This document shows positions 1 through 11,475 of a stretch of 64,000 nucleotides of DNA, piece by piece. Position numbers and translations under genes: made by a program. How positions within the stretch are numbered: the stretch's first letter is position 1; every line of letters begins with the position of its first letter. The DNA lies in contig CM054141.1 of NCBI GenBank assembly GCA_028751875.1, forward strand, positions 37,175,078 to 37,239,077, read 5' to 3'. The stretch comes from Rapana venosa. Taxonomy: Eukaryota; Mollusca; Gastropoda; Neogastropoda; Muricidae. Below the pieces are notes generated by a model, which was given only the letters and a program-made list of their open reading frames with translations, was not told the origin of the DNA and did not search any database.

Positions 1-780
1 GGGGTTTGCTCGCGATGGTAATAGTCTGCTGGACACAGGCTGACAGCTCATGACGGTGTTCACGGTGTCTTTGTGAACGAGAAACCCACCCGTGTTCATG
101 TTTATCTGTTTTTCACTGTAGTATAATTTGTGGTCTTCCTGGGTCGTTGTTTCTCCATGTTTTCCACCTGACTTCGCAGAAGCCCAAGGATGTGCCAATG
201 ATATCTGGACATCTCATGTGTCATTCTTCCACTTTGCCTGAGCTCTTGTGTCCGTACATTTCCATGTGCAATGATGGTGTTGTGTCTCGCACGATTTTGC
301 TGCGTTTTACATCAGTAGCATACTTTCGACATCTGTCCTGATGAGCAACAGAAGGCGCGGTCCTTGGTAACCCGGGCGACGACCGATCCGGTATGGAGAT
401 TCTGGCTGTCTTTGTCATTGGTGTATCTTGGGCAAATCAAACCTGGCGGAGCCCATCCCTCTCCAGGTCGGATTTTTTGGTTGGGTTTACTCCCCACATG
501 TGGCAGGTGGTACTGGGTTACATGGTTACCAGTAGCAGAGGGAGTCTCTGACCTGGCCGGGAACAGAGATATATTTCTTTTTTTTCCAAATAATATATTC
601 AATAAATCAAAATACATATGTTTATGTCTCTGCACAGTAAAACGTTATGACACACATATGTAAACCGTAACAGCATCATGTTATAATAAATCCACAATTA
701 TGAAAATGAAGAATAGCAAGACGGGACGGCTAAGAAACTAACAGTAAACAGGAGAGACATGAAAGAAGTATCTCGACAGA
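1..780. other. No gene identified
   Basis: Moderate-complexity sequence. The stretch 360-560 is GC-rich and looks like an interspersed repeat (AAACCTGGCGGAGCCCATC region), but I could not assign it. No A2M-like exon is visible here. Confidence 0.5.
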
Positions 781-1566
781 GAGCTTTACCAGAGGGCTGC
801 AGGATGAAGAGAGAGAGCTTTACCAGAGGGCTGCAGGATGAAGAAAGAGCTTTACCAGAGGGCTGCAGGATGAAGAGAGAAAGCGCTTTACCAGAGGGCT
901 GCAGGATGAAGAAAGAGCTTTACCAGAGGGCTGCAGGATAAAGAGAGAGCTTTACCAGAGGGCTGCAGGATGAAGAAAGAGCTTTACCAGAGGGATGCAG
1001 GATGAAGAGAGAGCTTTACCAGAGGGCTGCAGGATAAAGAAAGAGAGAGCTTTACCAGAGGGCTGCAGGATAAAGAAAGAGAGAGCTTTACCAGAGGGCT
1101 GCAGGATGAAGAGAGAGAGAGCTTTACCAGAGGGCTGCAGGATGAAGAGAGAGAGAGCTTTACCAGAGGGCTGCAGGATAAAGAAAGAGAGAGCTTTACC
1201 AGAGGGCTGCAGGGTGAAGAAAGAGAGAGCTTTACCAGAGGGCTGCAGGATGAAGAAAGAGAGAGCTTTACCAGAGGGCTGCAGGATGAAGAAAGAGAGC
1301 TTTACCAGAGGGCTGCAGAATGAAGAGAGAGAAATTTACCTGAGGGCTGCAGAATGAAGAAAGAGAGAGCTTTACCAAAGGGCTACAGGATGAAAAAAGA
1401 GCTTTACCATAGGGCTGCAGGGTGAGGAGAGCTTTACCAGAGGGCTGCAGGATAAAGAAAGAGAGAGCTTTACCAGAGGGGTGCAGGATAAAGAAAGAGA
1501 GTGCTTTACCAGAACGCTGCAGGATGAAGACAGAGAGAGCTTTACCAGAGGGCTGCAGGGTGAAGC
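781..1566 (-). repeat. Minisatellite built from an A2M exon edge plus splice donor
   Basis: About 23 copies of a 31-39 bp unit, core on the minus strand CTGCAGCCCTCTGGTAAAGC. The same core closes the MG1-like exon at 1546-1713. Each unit therefore carries coding-like sequence, a cctgcag acceptor-like motif and a GTAAAG donor-like site. The reading frame stays open through roughly the first 10 units. Unit length varies through (GA)n changes. Confidence 0.92.
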
Positions 1567-1713
1567 TCTGGCTAGTCCCCACAACGACGCCCGTGTAAAG
1601 CATCAGCTCCAGGTGCAGGGTGAAGGCCGCAGTGGCATTTGGGGCGTACACCTTGACCTTCACCACTCCCCCAGGCACCATAAGCTTGGAGAATGACAGC
1701 CAGTAGGTCATGT
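1546..1713 (-). CDS. A2M/TEP-like MG1 exon of a second, tandem gene
   Basis: The exon encodes MTYWLSFSKLMVPGGVVKVK, then TAAFTLHLELMLYTGVVV and SFTLQPSG. It resembles the first macroglobulin domain of A2M/TEP proteins ('Y.V..P....PG....V.V'). The acceptor is acccatcccag and the donor is GTAAAG in phase 1. The gene would continue beyond the left edge. The donor and last ~30 nt of the exon are the founding unit of the adjacent minisatellite, so many equivalent donors follow. Confidence 0.78.
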
Positions 1714-1833
1714 CTGGGATGGGTGCAGGGGTGGTCATGAGTGTTTCTACTGCTGGAGTGGTCGTTAGCACAGGTAATACCATGAGAGGTCGGGTACCTT
1801 GTACACTGAAGATACAAACAGGTCGTTGATATC

Positions 1834-1839
<6 letters not shown>

Positions 1840-1908
<69 letters not shown>

Positions 1909-2363
1909 ATGACAAATTCTTTTATTTCCAGGATAATGGATAAGCACACATGTGCTTTTTTACATCCAGTCCCCGCCCGTTAGGGATACATCTTAATAAT
2001 AATAACCCAATACTTATACAGTCTCACAATAAAAACAAGGGGAAATAACCCTTTTCAAAAACAGCTCCCCCCCAACAACCCCCCCCCCCCCAAAGCAAGC
2101 AAATAAAAGAAAACCCTAAAATACCCCCCACCCCCCAAAAAAAACCCTAACCAAAACAAACAAACAAACAAAAGAGAAAGAAAAACCAAACCAACAGAAG
2201 AAGATAAAAAAGAGAAAAACAGACAAACAATAACAACAAGAACAACAACAGAGCCAAGAAAAAATAACACAACCAAACTTAAAAAGTCATAAAAATAAAC
2301 ATCTACACAATGTCAAATGGTACACATACTTGTTACACATAACTATAAGATATTGAAATAGGC

Positions 2364-2445
<82 letters not shown>

Positions 2446-3480
2446 AAGACAATGACAAATTCTTTTATTTCGAGGATAATGAATAAGCACCCCTGTGCTT
2501 TTTACATCCAGTCCCCGCCCTTAAGGATATATGATAATAAAATAAAATAAAGCCTATAGCAATACACTTACACAGTGTACGGGGGGCCAAAATCTACACA
2601 AAAATCACTGAAGAGAAAGAAAGAAAAGAAAAAAAGTACTAACAAGTAAGGAAGAAAGCAAAACAGAAAACACAGAAACAACCGAAAAAATAGCAAGAAC
2701 CAAGAGCAAAACAAAGCGGCAACAACAACAAGGGGAGAGGTGACACCCAGTAGTTACCCTTCAACAACAACAACAACAAACAACAACAACAACAACCCCA
2801 AACCAAAACAGAACCAAACAAAGCAGAACCTCCATAAAATTAAAGAACAAACCACCTAAAAGTCATTTTTCAATAACACAATAGCCATATACACGTAAAA
2901 CATTCACAATTATACAGACAGAGAGAGAGAGACAATGACAAGTTCTTTCATTTCGAGGATAATGAATAAGCACCCATGTGCTTTTTTACATCCAGTGGTC
3001 ACCCTTAAGGATATATATGATAATAAAATAAAATAAAGCCCATAGCAATACACTTACACAGCTTAAGGGAAAAATATCTACACACACAAAAAAATCCCCA
3101 CAAAAATCACCGAAGAGAGAGAGAGAGAGAAAAAAAAAAGAAAAAAAAAAAAAGAAAAAAAAAAAGTAGCAACAAGTAAGAAAGAAGCAGAGCAGAAAAC
3201 ACAGAAACAACAGAAAAAAATAGCAAGAACCAAGAGCAAAACAAAAACGGCAACAAGGGGATGAGGGAACAACCAAATAGTCCCCCCTCAAAAAAGCAAC
3301 AACAACCCAAACCCAAACCAAAACAGAACCAAACAAAGCAAAACCACTATAAAATAAAGGAGAACAAACAACGTAAATAGTTTCATTTTGGCTAACAGAA
3401 GAAACGGCAAAAGTTCTTTGTGCTTTTATGGGATGGCAACAGCAATAGTAAACTAGATTAAACAAATATTGAAGAAGCAA
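1840..3480 (-). mobile_element. Three serial LINE 3' tails, each ending in a (GA)n tract
   Basis: Units near 1905-2300, 2441-2880 and 2932-3480 each begin, on the plus strand, with a (GA)n tract then gacaatgacaaattctttta and 'gaggataatgaataagcac'. They run into A-rich sequence. Units two and three are homologous over about 430 bp (shared aacacagaaacaac and aatagcaagaaccaagagc blocks), so one duplicated the other or the same insertion type recurred. Read on the minus strand these are LINE 3' UTRs ending ...TTTGTCATTGTC(TC)n. Confidence 0.75.
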
Positions 3481-3727
3481 TTTGCATCCCCATGCACACG
3501 TACCACACACACACACACACACGCACGCACGCACGCCACACACACACACACACACACATACCCACACGCGCGCGTGCGCGCACGCACTCACACCATGCAT
3601 CAATGTCAACATATATATATATATATATTATATATATATATATAGAGAGGAGAGAGAAGAGAGGAGAGAGGAGAAGAGAGAGAGAGAGAGGAGACAGACA
3701 GACAGAGACAGACAGACAGAGAACTTG

Positions 3728-3800
<73 letters not shown>

Positions 3801-3927
3801 TTTGCGCGCGCGCGCGTGAGTGCGTGTGCAGCTTGATATCGTCTGAGACATGCTGATTTTTGCCTCGTACCTCTAATGCTGGACTGGACTGGATTGCATT
3901 ATTACTGCTGACTCTCCTACTCCCCTA

Positions 3928-4016
<89 letters not shown>

Positions 4017-4045
4017 ACTACTACTACTACTACTACTACTCAGCA
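3481..4045. repeat. Microsatellite cluster: CA, AT, GA, GT, CTG/CTA
   Basis: Compound (CA)n at 3503-3560, (AT)n at 3610-3645, a GA-rich tract, (GT)n at 3729-3800, then about 36 CTG/CTA triplets at 3931-4040. Long translated frames here are artefacts of the repeats. Confidence 0.95.
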
Positions 4046-4233
4046 TCAGGATCAGACCTTCATCTCCACCTTCTTTGTAGTCCCGTAGACCATTGGGGCA
4101 CTACTTTTAAGTTTTGAAACCAGCTTCCTCCAGTCTTTGCGGTTTTCGGCTTTCTGTAGTATGTAGTTCTACTCAATGTTGTAGTTCTACTCAATGCTAG
4201 TCCATTCGCTGATATTGTCTTCTGTCTCTCTCT

Positions 4234-4590
4234 GGGGGGACGGGATAGCCTACTGGTTATTACATTGCGCTGGCAATCTAACGACCTGGGTTCGATTCCC
4301 GTTCAAGGGGATATTTTCCCCTGGAGTTAACATCAGTGAAGACTCCACTCTCCCCAAAAGTCTTTCGGATGAGACTAAAAACCGAGGCCCCATGTGCAAA
4401 CGCACTCAGAGCATCTTGCGCACACGTTAAATCCTTTTCCTCTTTTCGTAAGAGTAGGCCATTGTGTGCCGTGGGAACAGATGGCAGAATTTACAATACC
4501 GCATACACACGGGGACTTGATGTAAAAAAGCACATAAGTGCTTATTCCATTATCATTGATATAAAAGAATAAAATAAAATAAAACAAAAT
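4234..4590 (+). mobile_element. tRNA-derived SINE, full-length copy
   Basis: The A box is TAGCCTACTGG and the B box GGTTCGATTCC. A unique body follows (cttgcgcacacgttaaatcc, aggccattgtgtgcc), then the 3' tail 'agcacataagtgcttattccattatc.t.gatataaaagaa'. It ends in AATAAAATAAAA and runs straight into (CT)n(TA)n at 4597-4673. Confidence 0.9.
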
Positions 4591-4592
4591 AA

Positions 4593-4676
<84 letters not shown>

Positions 4677-4679
4677 AAC

Positions 4680-5400
4680 GCACATACACTCCCCATCTCC
4701 CTCTGCATTTGAATTGTGGCCCAAGGCTGATGTTCAATAAAAACATTTTCAATTTCAATTTCAATTTCTCTCTCTTGCTCCCACATCCCTTCTTGGACCG
4801 TTCTCTGTAGGACAGTTTTGGCCAATCAGATGCTAGTGGGATGTACCTCTACGGTTTGCTCTTTTTCATTTTAGTCAGGTGTTCCTCGAAAGGCCCAAGG
4901 ACGTTTTTTGGTTTTTGTTTTGTTTTTATTTCCTCATTTGTTACGTGATTTCTGTATGCGATACCAAGAGGTTTGCAAAAAGCATCTTACCCTCACCGCC
5001 TGTATCCATTTTTTCAATGTCTACAGTCATGGTCTACGTTCCACATGCATATAGAAATTAATATGGATATAATCTGGGAACGCATCTGTCTGATATGGAG
5101 GCTGATGGCAATGTTCTTGTTGTTCCAGAGGACATTGAGTTTGGTAACTGCAGATGTGGTCAGTCAAGTGAAGTCAAAAACACTAATCATCTCGTGAAGG
5201 CAGTTACAATCAGGCACATTGATACGATTCACAATCTCAAAAAGACTCAAGAAAGCTATGTTTCATACTGGTTAAACATTCCAAGACAACTTCAGATACA
5301 ACAATCACACGCACACACACACACACTCAAACACATGCTTAGGGTGCAGGAATACACTAAGGACCTTTCACTAGAAAGACATAAACGTATCATACACACA
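4680..5400. other. Intron-like sequence, no gene identified
   Basis: AT-rich unique-looking sequence with a CAATTT short tandem repeat at 4748-4767. An open frame at 5095-5290 shows no family signature. Confidence 0.5.
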
Positions 5401-5407
<7 letters not shown>

Positions 5408-5474
<67 letters not shown>

Positions 5475-5541
5475 AAATATATATATATATATATATATTA
5501 TATATACACGTTTATATGTCTCACGTACATGTATACGTAAA

Positions 5542-5578
<37 letters not shown>
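5408..5578. repeat. (TC)n, (TA)n and (CA)n microsatellites
   Basis: A compound tract of TC repeats passing into TA repeats, then after about 35 bp a CA repeat at 5545-5578. Confidence 0.95.
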
Positions 5579-5580
<2 letters not shown>

Positions 5581-6650
5581 GAGTGATCCCTCAAATCCAT
5601 AATAATGAGGCTAAAAGTTGAAAATAAAAGAAAAGCTATTACATTATGATACACATTGTGTAGAACAACAAGAACAATACTGTCAAAAGTTTTATCAGAA
5701 TCAATATTTTTAACCTGCAGTTCACGACCATGAAAGCGTTTGTTTTTTGATGAAGTCAGAAATCAAGGTACCCAAAGGCGTCATTTATCTTAGCATGAGT
5801 CAAAACGTGCAAGAAAAGAACAAGGGGCAAGGAACTGAAGCTTGAGCAGTTGACGTCAGATGAACACCTTTAGTTAGGATTTGCATTATTTGTTGACATT
5901 TGCTGTTGTTTTCAGCATCCTGTTGGTTTTAGATTTGCTGTAAGTTTGAAGCATTTTAAAGCCTAGATCTATGCCTCTATTGAGAATAGTGATCTATACT
6001 TAAGCAGCTGCTACTAATTTTGTTGCTTCTGCACACGATATAAATCTCTGTTTTGTAAAGTTGAAAGTTTCTATGTCCATCTGAGTAGAACCAATGTTTT
6101 CCCTATTTTTTGTTTACCTCTGGATATCATTGGCATTGCAAGTCTATAAATCCTGTTGTTTTTCCAAGAGAAAAAATCTGCTGACAAAGAAAGTATTTTT
6201 TAAAGATTCTAGATCTATATCATCCTGTCACTCACCGACACTAGCGCCATCCGTTTTTGATCTATGAGAATTCCAGACTTGACTTTTTGAATTGTCTGAT
6301 TTTCAGTCCCCTATACCTTGGAGATGTTTTCCTCCGATCAGTGATACTCGCTTTGAGTCACAACTCGTCGTGCTGCTTTGTCTCCTGGATCTTGTCATTT
6401 TGTTGAAATAAACACTTTTGATTTTTTTTCTTTTTATGCAAAGTGAACGTTAAATTGAGATCGCCATCTTGGCGTAGGAATCGTAATCTGGAAGAACGGA
6501 GTGTGTGAGAAGGTGTCATAAACACGATGAATCTGATAGAGAAGGTGGAAGTGTTTGAATAAGATGACAAAATTCAAGAATGGCTATCTTGCACTGGCAA
6601 TGCAATTTAATATAAATCCAATGAAGTTCTTTGGGTATAGGAGTTATTGC
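5581..6650. other. AT-rich stretch without recognisable feature
   Basis: No long frame, no family similarity and no repeat of the window's known families seen on either strand. Confidence 0.5.
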
Positions 6651-6655
6651 TTGCG

Positions 6656-7165
6656 TTTCTTTTTCTCTGGAACTAGTCTTGCAGCACAGCTGTGAACCTT
6701 CTGGGGGACAGATAGTTCAGGGCCTAGGCCTGTCAGATCAGCTGGAAGACCGACACGCTCTGGAATAGCCATAATCCAAACGGGAGATAGCAAGAGCTGG
6801 CGTAATACTAATCGCGGTTTGAGAGGATAGCAGAGGTCTTGTCCATGCTTGATTTTTAGAAATGATATCCCAATCATTATAAGTGGGTTTGGGTTTGCTT
6901 TTTTGTTTGTTTAGGAGGGAGGTATTTGTATAGAGAAGGGATTTTCCCCGCTTTTTTAAACTTGTTTTTGTTGTTTGTGTTTTTGCATGGATAGTGTCTG
7001 ATCTAGTTTGACAGCAAAATATTCAACTGAATGTTTCTTTTTCAAGCAACGTGGTACTGGTTCAGATATTTTGATTCACTATCAGTCTGTCTGACAGACT
7101 ATCTGTCCCCCCAGCAGGTTCACAGCTGTGCTGCAAGACTAGTTCCAGAGAAAAAGAAATTCAGA
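6656..7165. repeat. Inverted pair of L2-like LINE fragments
   Basis: A 62-bp block at about 6658-6719 recurs in inverted orientation at 7097-7159, nearly identical. Both arms encode an L2-type VHSCAARLVPEKKK segment. The left arm extends to a SRLDY-like motif on the minus strand. The structure mimics a terminal-inverted-repeat element, but the arms are internal LINE coding sequence. Confidence 0.75.
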
Positions 7166-7289
7166 GAGATATTTCATCAGTTTTAATGGTGTTTGCTTTG
7201 AGCTTGTTCTCACCCATCTACTGTAAGATAACTATTGTTAATGCAGGCCTATATGTTTGGTTATTGTCATTTTTTATATTGCTGTGGTG

Positions 7290-7301
7290 GGGTTGATGAA
7301 A

Positions 7302-7342
<41 letters not shown>

Positions 7343-8015
7343 AGAGGACGGTCCCAGGGTCATTGGCGTAATTAAGTCTTGCTGGTCACATAATTGGTGA
7401 TATTTTTTCCTTCCTATGTACAACTGCTTCTCAGAATCCATTTCTCAGCAAGATTTTGGTCGATTATGGCGCGTTTTGGTACAGCCAAAAGTTGTCAAAC
7501 ATATCAATATTTAGACAGATAGATTCAACCATCAAGGATAGATCTTTTAATTAGTTGTTTTTTTTCTCTCCGTTCATTGATGTTTAGTTTAAAGAACGAT
7601 TTTTCATAAGCCATAAATGTGTTCTGCCATAGACTTGAGTGGGAATCTTGTTCATAGAAATAAATGAATAGTGTTGACATCAGGCTTTGCCTGGAATAAT
7701 GATAATGATGATGATGATCAAACCAGAAATAATAATGCTCATCATAGTATAACAGTGATGATGCTGATGCTGATGCTGATGCTGTGATGATGATGATGAT
7801 GAGACGACGACGACGATGATGATGATGATCAAGCCAGAAATAATAATGCTCATCATAGTATAACAGTACTGCTGCTGCTGCTGATAATAATAATGCTGCT
7901 GCTGCTGCTGCTGATAATGATGATGATGATGATTGACGACGGCGACGAAGATGATGATGATGATGATTGTTGTTGCTATTATTGTTCTTGTTTTTATTAT
8001 TATTATAATTATTGG

Positions 8016-8047
<32 letters not shown>

Positions 8048-8075
8048 ATGATGATGATGATAACATGTACAAACA
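7290..8075. repeat. Trinucleotide repeat domain (GAT, GCT, TTA) with an internal duplication
   Basis: (GAT)n at 7297-7340, then mixed GAT/GCT/ATT arrays at 7690-8060. A 50-bp unique block (cagaaataataatgctcatc and neighbours) is present twice, near 7725 and 7835, about 112 bp apart. A long open frame on the minus strand is homopolymeric His/Ile/Ser and not a gene. Confidence 0.85.
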
Positions 8076-8079
8076 AAAG

Positions 8080-8520
8080 TATGAGTAACATGTACGGATA
8101 GGTGTGAAAGAATGGTGTGTGTGGACGATGCGAATTGGACAGAACGAACGTATATAAAAGAATGTAACTAAATGAAAACAAGTAAATCCGGAAAAAACCT
8201 ATGTCCATGTACAAAGAATGTGCATGAATGATGTGAAATGATGTGTATGAAAGAAAAGAAAAGGTTTTTATTTTTTTTTCAAGGGAAAGTGTGTGCCAAG
8301 AAGAGAATAAACCATATTCTGACAACCTTAAGTGAATCCACAAAAAGATGGACAGTCTGTGCCGTACTCTCACAGAAGGAAAATAACTATAATTATGACT
8401 TCTGATGTGCACAGAACTGTCCCGAGAAATAACCCCTTCTATGAATGTATCATTACTGCTGGTACCTGAGAAGTTGACCTCCAAATCAGTGCTGTCATAA
8501 ACACAGCTAGTTGCATGTTT
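8080..8520. other. No gene identified
   Basis: Mixed A-rich sequence between the trinucleotide arrays and the GGAT tetranucleotide array. Nothing recognisable. Confidence 0.5.
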
Positions 8521-8524
8521 GTAT

Positions 8525-8680
8525 TTGGATGGATGGATGGATAGATGGATGGACGGATGGATGGATCGATGGAAGGAAGGAAGGATGGATGTATGTATGT
8601 ATGTATGTAGGCACGTATGTATGTACGTATGTTAATATGTATGAATGCATGCATGGGTGTATGTACGTATGCATGCATGT
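8525..8680. repeat. Tetranucleotide arrays (GGAT)n and (GTAT)n
   Basis: GGAT/GGAC units pass into GTAT/GCAT units. Seen directly. Confidence 0.95.
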
Positions 8681-8789
8681 CCTCTATCTCCCGAATCCCG
8701 AAAAAAAAATCAAGAAAACTAAACCTGTCTAACTCTTGATAAAGCTAATCGCTCTTGCCCTTAGTTAGGACAAAGAATTCAATTCCAAA

Positions 8790-9905
8790 CCATTTATGTT
8801 AAAATGAGCTATTTGATGTTGCCTTTACATGCCACAATGAACTCAAATGCAAACCTGTGATATTTTAATGAGCTATTTGATGTTACCTTTACTTACAACA
8901 AAGAACTCAACTGCAAACCGGTGACATTTTAATGAGCTATTTGATGTTGCCCTTATTTATGACAAAGAGCTCAAATGCTAAACGGTGATATTTTAATGAA
9001 CTATTTGATGTTGCCTTTACTTACGACAAAGAACTCAACTGCAAAGCAGTGATACTTTAATGTACTATTTGATGTTGCTTTTACCTATGACAAAGAACCC
9101 AAATGCATACCAGAGATATTTGATTAACTATTTGATGTTGCCTTTACTTATAACAAAGAACTCAAATGCAAATCAGTAAGAATATTGTTAGCTGAGCTGT
9201 CTGCTGTTGCCGATACACATGACAAAGCCATCACATCCAAACCAGTAGTTGTTTTCCTTCCAGGGCGAGAGCACCAAGGGTCATCAATGGTGGGATGTTC
9301 GGGATGCCACCGTTTTCCCCGACCATTTTAGGTAGTTCCATTCTGACTTCGGGGATGGTGTCTAAGCACAGTATCTGTGTGCATGCGCTTAATCTTTACA
9401 AGTTTTGTCATCGGTTCTGTTCTTCCAGCAGGACATGGCCTGCTCCTCTGAAAGACCCAACGTGTGTGCAAGATGATCGGTGTATAGTCTTATCTGGAGG
9501 ACTTTGACATTCAGTTCGATTTTTGTTTTGTTTTTTGCTGGGAAGAAATGGCGAGACTGGGAATCGAATCCAGAACCAGCCTGTAGTATTAAATGAGCTA
9601 TTTGTCGTTGCCTTGACATATGACAAATAACTCAAATGCACACCAGTAATATTAAATGAGCTATTTGCTGTTGCTATTCATATGACATATAACTCGAATG
9701 CAAACCAGCAATATCAAAATCAATGAGCTATTTACTGTTTCCTTCACATATAACAAATAACTCAAATGCAAACCAGAAATATCAAACTCAATGAGCTATT
9801 TACTGTTGCCTTCACATATAACAAATAACTCAAATGCAAACCAGCAATATCAAACTCAATGAGCTATTTACTGTTGCCTTCACATAAGACAAATAAATCA
9901 AATCT
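8790..9905 (+). repeat. 64-bp satellite, split by a SINE
   Basis: The monomer is about 64 bp with a constant core gagctatttgatgttgcctt and a second core acaaagaactcaaatgcaa. About six copies lie left of 9215. After an insertion, four to five more copies (core aatgagctatttactgttgc, acaaataactcaaatgc) lie at 9580-9905. The two blocks are diverged subfamilies. Confidence 0.88.
9240..9578 (-). mobile_element. Diverged tRNA-SINE inserted in the 64-bp satellite
   Basis: Read on the minus strand, a tRNA-like head with B box GGTTCTGGATTCGATTCCCA (9558-9582) is followed by the shared SINE body (cacacgttgggtctttcag, tgtcctgctggaagaacag). Satellite monomers resume on both sides, showing insertion into a pre-existing array. 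Confidence 0.65.
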
Positions 9906-10152
9906 AAACCAGTCAGGCTCTAGCCTGTAGTAAACCTATGGCTTTGATGACTGTCAAAACACAGTCTATCATTTTGAGGAATAATAGAATTCAACGTTTG
10001 CCTAATGTAGTTTCTATGTGGTAGCCTATTCTTTGCTGTTATCAGCAACAGGTGAAAAACAAAAAATTCAAATCTCGTTCTGATCAAAATTCAATAGGTT
10101 TTTTTTGTTTCTGATACTGATTCTCTGTCTCCCTCCTCATCTCTCTCTCTCT

Positions 10153-10192
<40 letters not shown>

Positions 10193-10250
10193 TCTCTCTC
10201 TCACTCTCTCTCGTGTCACACACACACACACTTAAACTACATACTGTATC
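9906..10250. repeat. Short unique stretch and (CT)n/(CA)n microsatellite
   Basis: 9906-10130 shows no feature. 10137-10230 is a CT-rich array with interspersed CACT and a short CA run, adjoining the donor of the signal-peptide exon. Confidence 0.8.
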
Positions 10251-10263
10251 AAACAGACTTACA

Positions 10264-10346
10264 GTGGCGGCGCAATCCATAAGAGGAGCAGGGCGCACAG
10301 CAGCCCGGAGGAAGGCATGGTGCAGGCGTCCTTCTTTTTGCTGAAA
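10264..10346 (-). CDS. First exon with signal peptide, probable second A2M/TEP gene
   Basis: The ATG at 10316-10318 follows a gcctgcacc context and opens MPSSGLLCALLLLWIAPP, a textbook signal peptide. A strong GTAAGT donor follows in phase 2. A TATA box lies about 105 nt upstream of the ATG. The exon at 1546-1713 on the same strand is A2M-like but needs phase 1, so an intermediate exon must exist if both belong to one gene. The coordinates include a little 5' UTR. Assignment to the A2M family rests on position alone. Confidence 0.75.
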
Positions 10347-10420
10347 TTGAGAGACTACACTCTTTGAATCCTACCTCCAACAAAGAAGCTGAAGATGAAA
10401 CAGGAACGTGGGACTGTTCC

Positions 10421-10429
10421 TTTTTATAC
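10421..10429 (-). promoter_or_regulatory. TATA box of the downstream gene
   Basis: The minus strand reads ggtataaaaagg, a near-perfect TATA element. The start of transcription would fall about 25-30 nt further on, leaving a 5' UTR of about 75 nt before the signal-peptide ATG. Confidence 0.7.
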
Positions 10430-10439
10430 CGTCGTTGCT

Positions 10440-11100
10440 TAAATCTCTGTCTCTCTAGCCGGCTGTTGCTATGGCTGTCTCTGTAGATATATTTCTGTCT
10501 CTGATAATACGCTCACTAGTATGAGTAAGGCTATAAAAATATAAATCGATGAAAATGGCAGTCTGTTCCAGCCCCCACCCCTCCTCTCTCTCTTTGTCCC
10601 TGTCTGTCTCCCTGTAAGTCTGTCTCTGTCTGCCTGTCTGTCTCTCTGTATGTATGTGTATGTGTGTATATATGTATGTGAGTGTGTGTATGAGAGAGAG
10701 AGAGAGAGTTGGGAGGGAGGGGGGCCCTAGCTGTAAAACTATATGCCATCTGGATCATCACGAATGTATCACGTGTCAGGGATGCAAAGTTGCACAAGCC
10801 ATGGAGAAAGTGGAGAGACATTGTGACGTAGTTTTCTTTGTCCCAGACCAGTCTGTTGTAAGATGCTAATTTTTGATTTGTACAGTTTTGTGGACATTAT
10901 ATCATTTTACCAGTTCCTTTCGTAAGGGCTGACCAAAGCTTATGAAAAACGTTTCTGGATCTATCCTCTAACTATGTTATGGAACCCATGCCATGATGAC
11001 TGTTTGGGTTGTTAAAAAACTAAGTTGTCAAAATATGACATTGTGTGTTTTGTGCCCAGTCCCCTTGTAAATGGGCATCCTGCTTATTACAATAAACGTT
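10440..11100. other. Upstream region of the second gene, no element assigned
   Basis: Contains TCTGTC-rich and TATG-rich simple sequence at 10575-10710. The stretch 11020-11100 on the plus strand resembles another LINE/SINE 3' end (ctgcttattacaataaacg then tttgtcattctctctc), passing into (CT)n. Confidence 0.45.
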
Positions 11101-11106
11101 TGTCAT

Positions 11107-11156
<50 letters not shown>

Positions 11157-11223
11157 GTCTCTCTCTGTGTCTCTCTCTGTGTCTCTCTCTGTATGTCTGT
11201 CTTTCTCTCTGTCTCTCTCTGTC

Positions 11224-11264
<41 letters not shown>

Positions 11265-11328
11265 CACGGGCATGTTTTAGTTTGTGCATAACACAAAAAG
11301 GGGTTGAAGAATTAAGTCTTGAATCTTG

Positions 11329-11370
<42 letters not shown>

Positions 11371-11475
11371 GTGTGTGTGTGAAGTTATCTTATTTCAAGA
11401 ATAAAATAATAAGTACTCTGTGCTTTTTTCATCTAGTCCCTGTGTACAGGTTATTTTGTACATTTTGCCACAACA

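Noticed and set aside
759..1357. Plus-strand frames with repeated ALPEGCR peptide
   Set aside because: Antisense reading of the splice-edge minisatellite; the sense strand explains the unit.
781..1566. CRISPR array
   Set aside because: Units are contiguous, with no unique spacers, in a eukaryotic locus.
3482..3856. Long Thr/His and Cys/Val frames at this and many other CA/GT tracts
   Set aside because: They translate microsatellites; no non-repeat coding content.
4250..4310. A stand-alone tRNA gene
   Set aside because: A and B boxes are present, but the same head and body recur over ten times in the window, so this is a SINE.
7525..8484. 319-codon open frame on the minus strand
   Set aside because: Most of it is His/Ile/Ser/Asn runs from trinucleotide repeats; no domain.
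10430..10445. NF-kB-like site near the TATA box (gggactgttcc)
   Set aside because: Eleven bases with wrong spacing for a Rel consensus; chance match likely.
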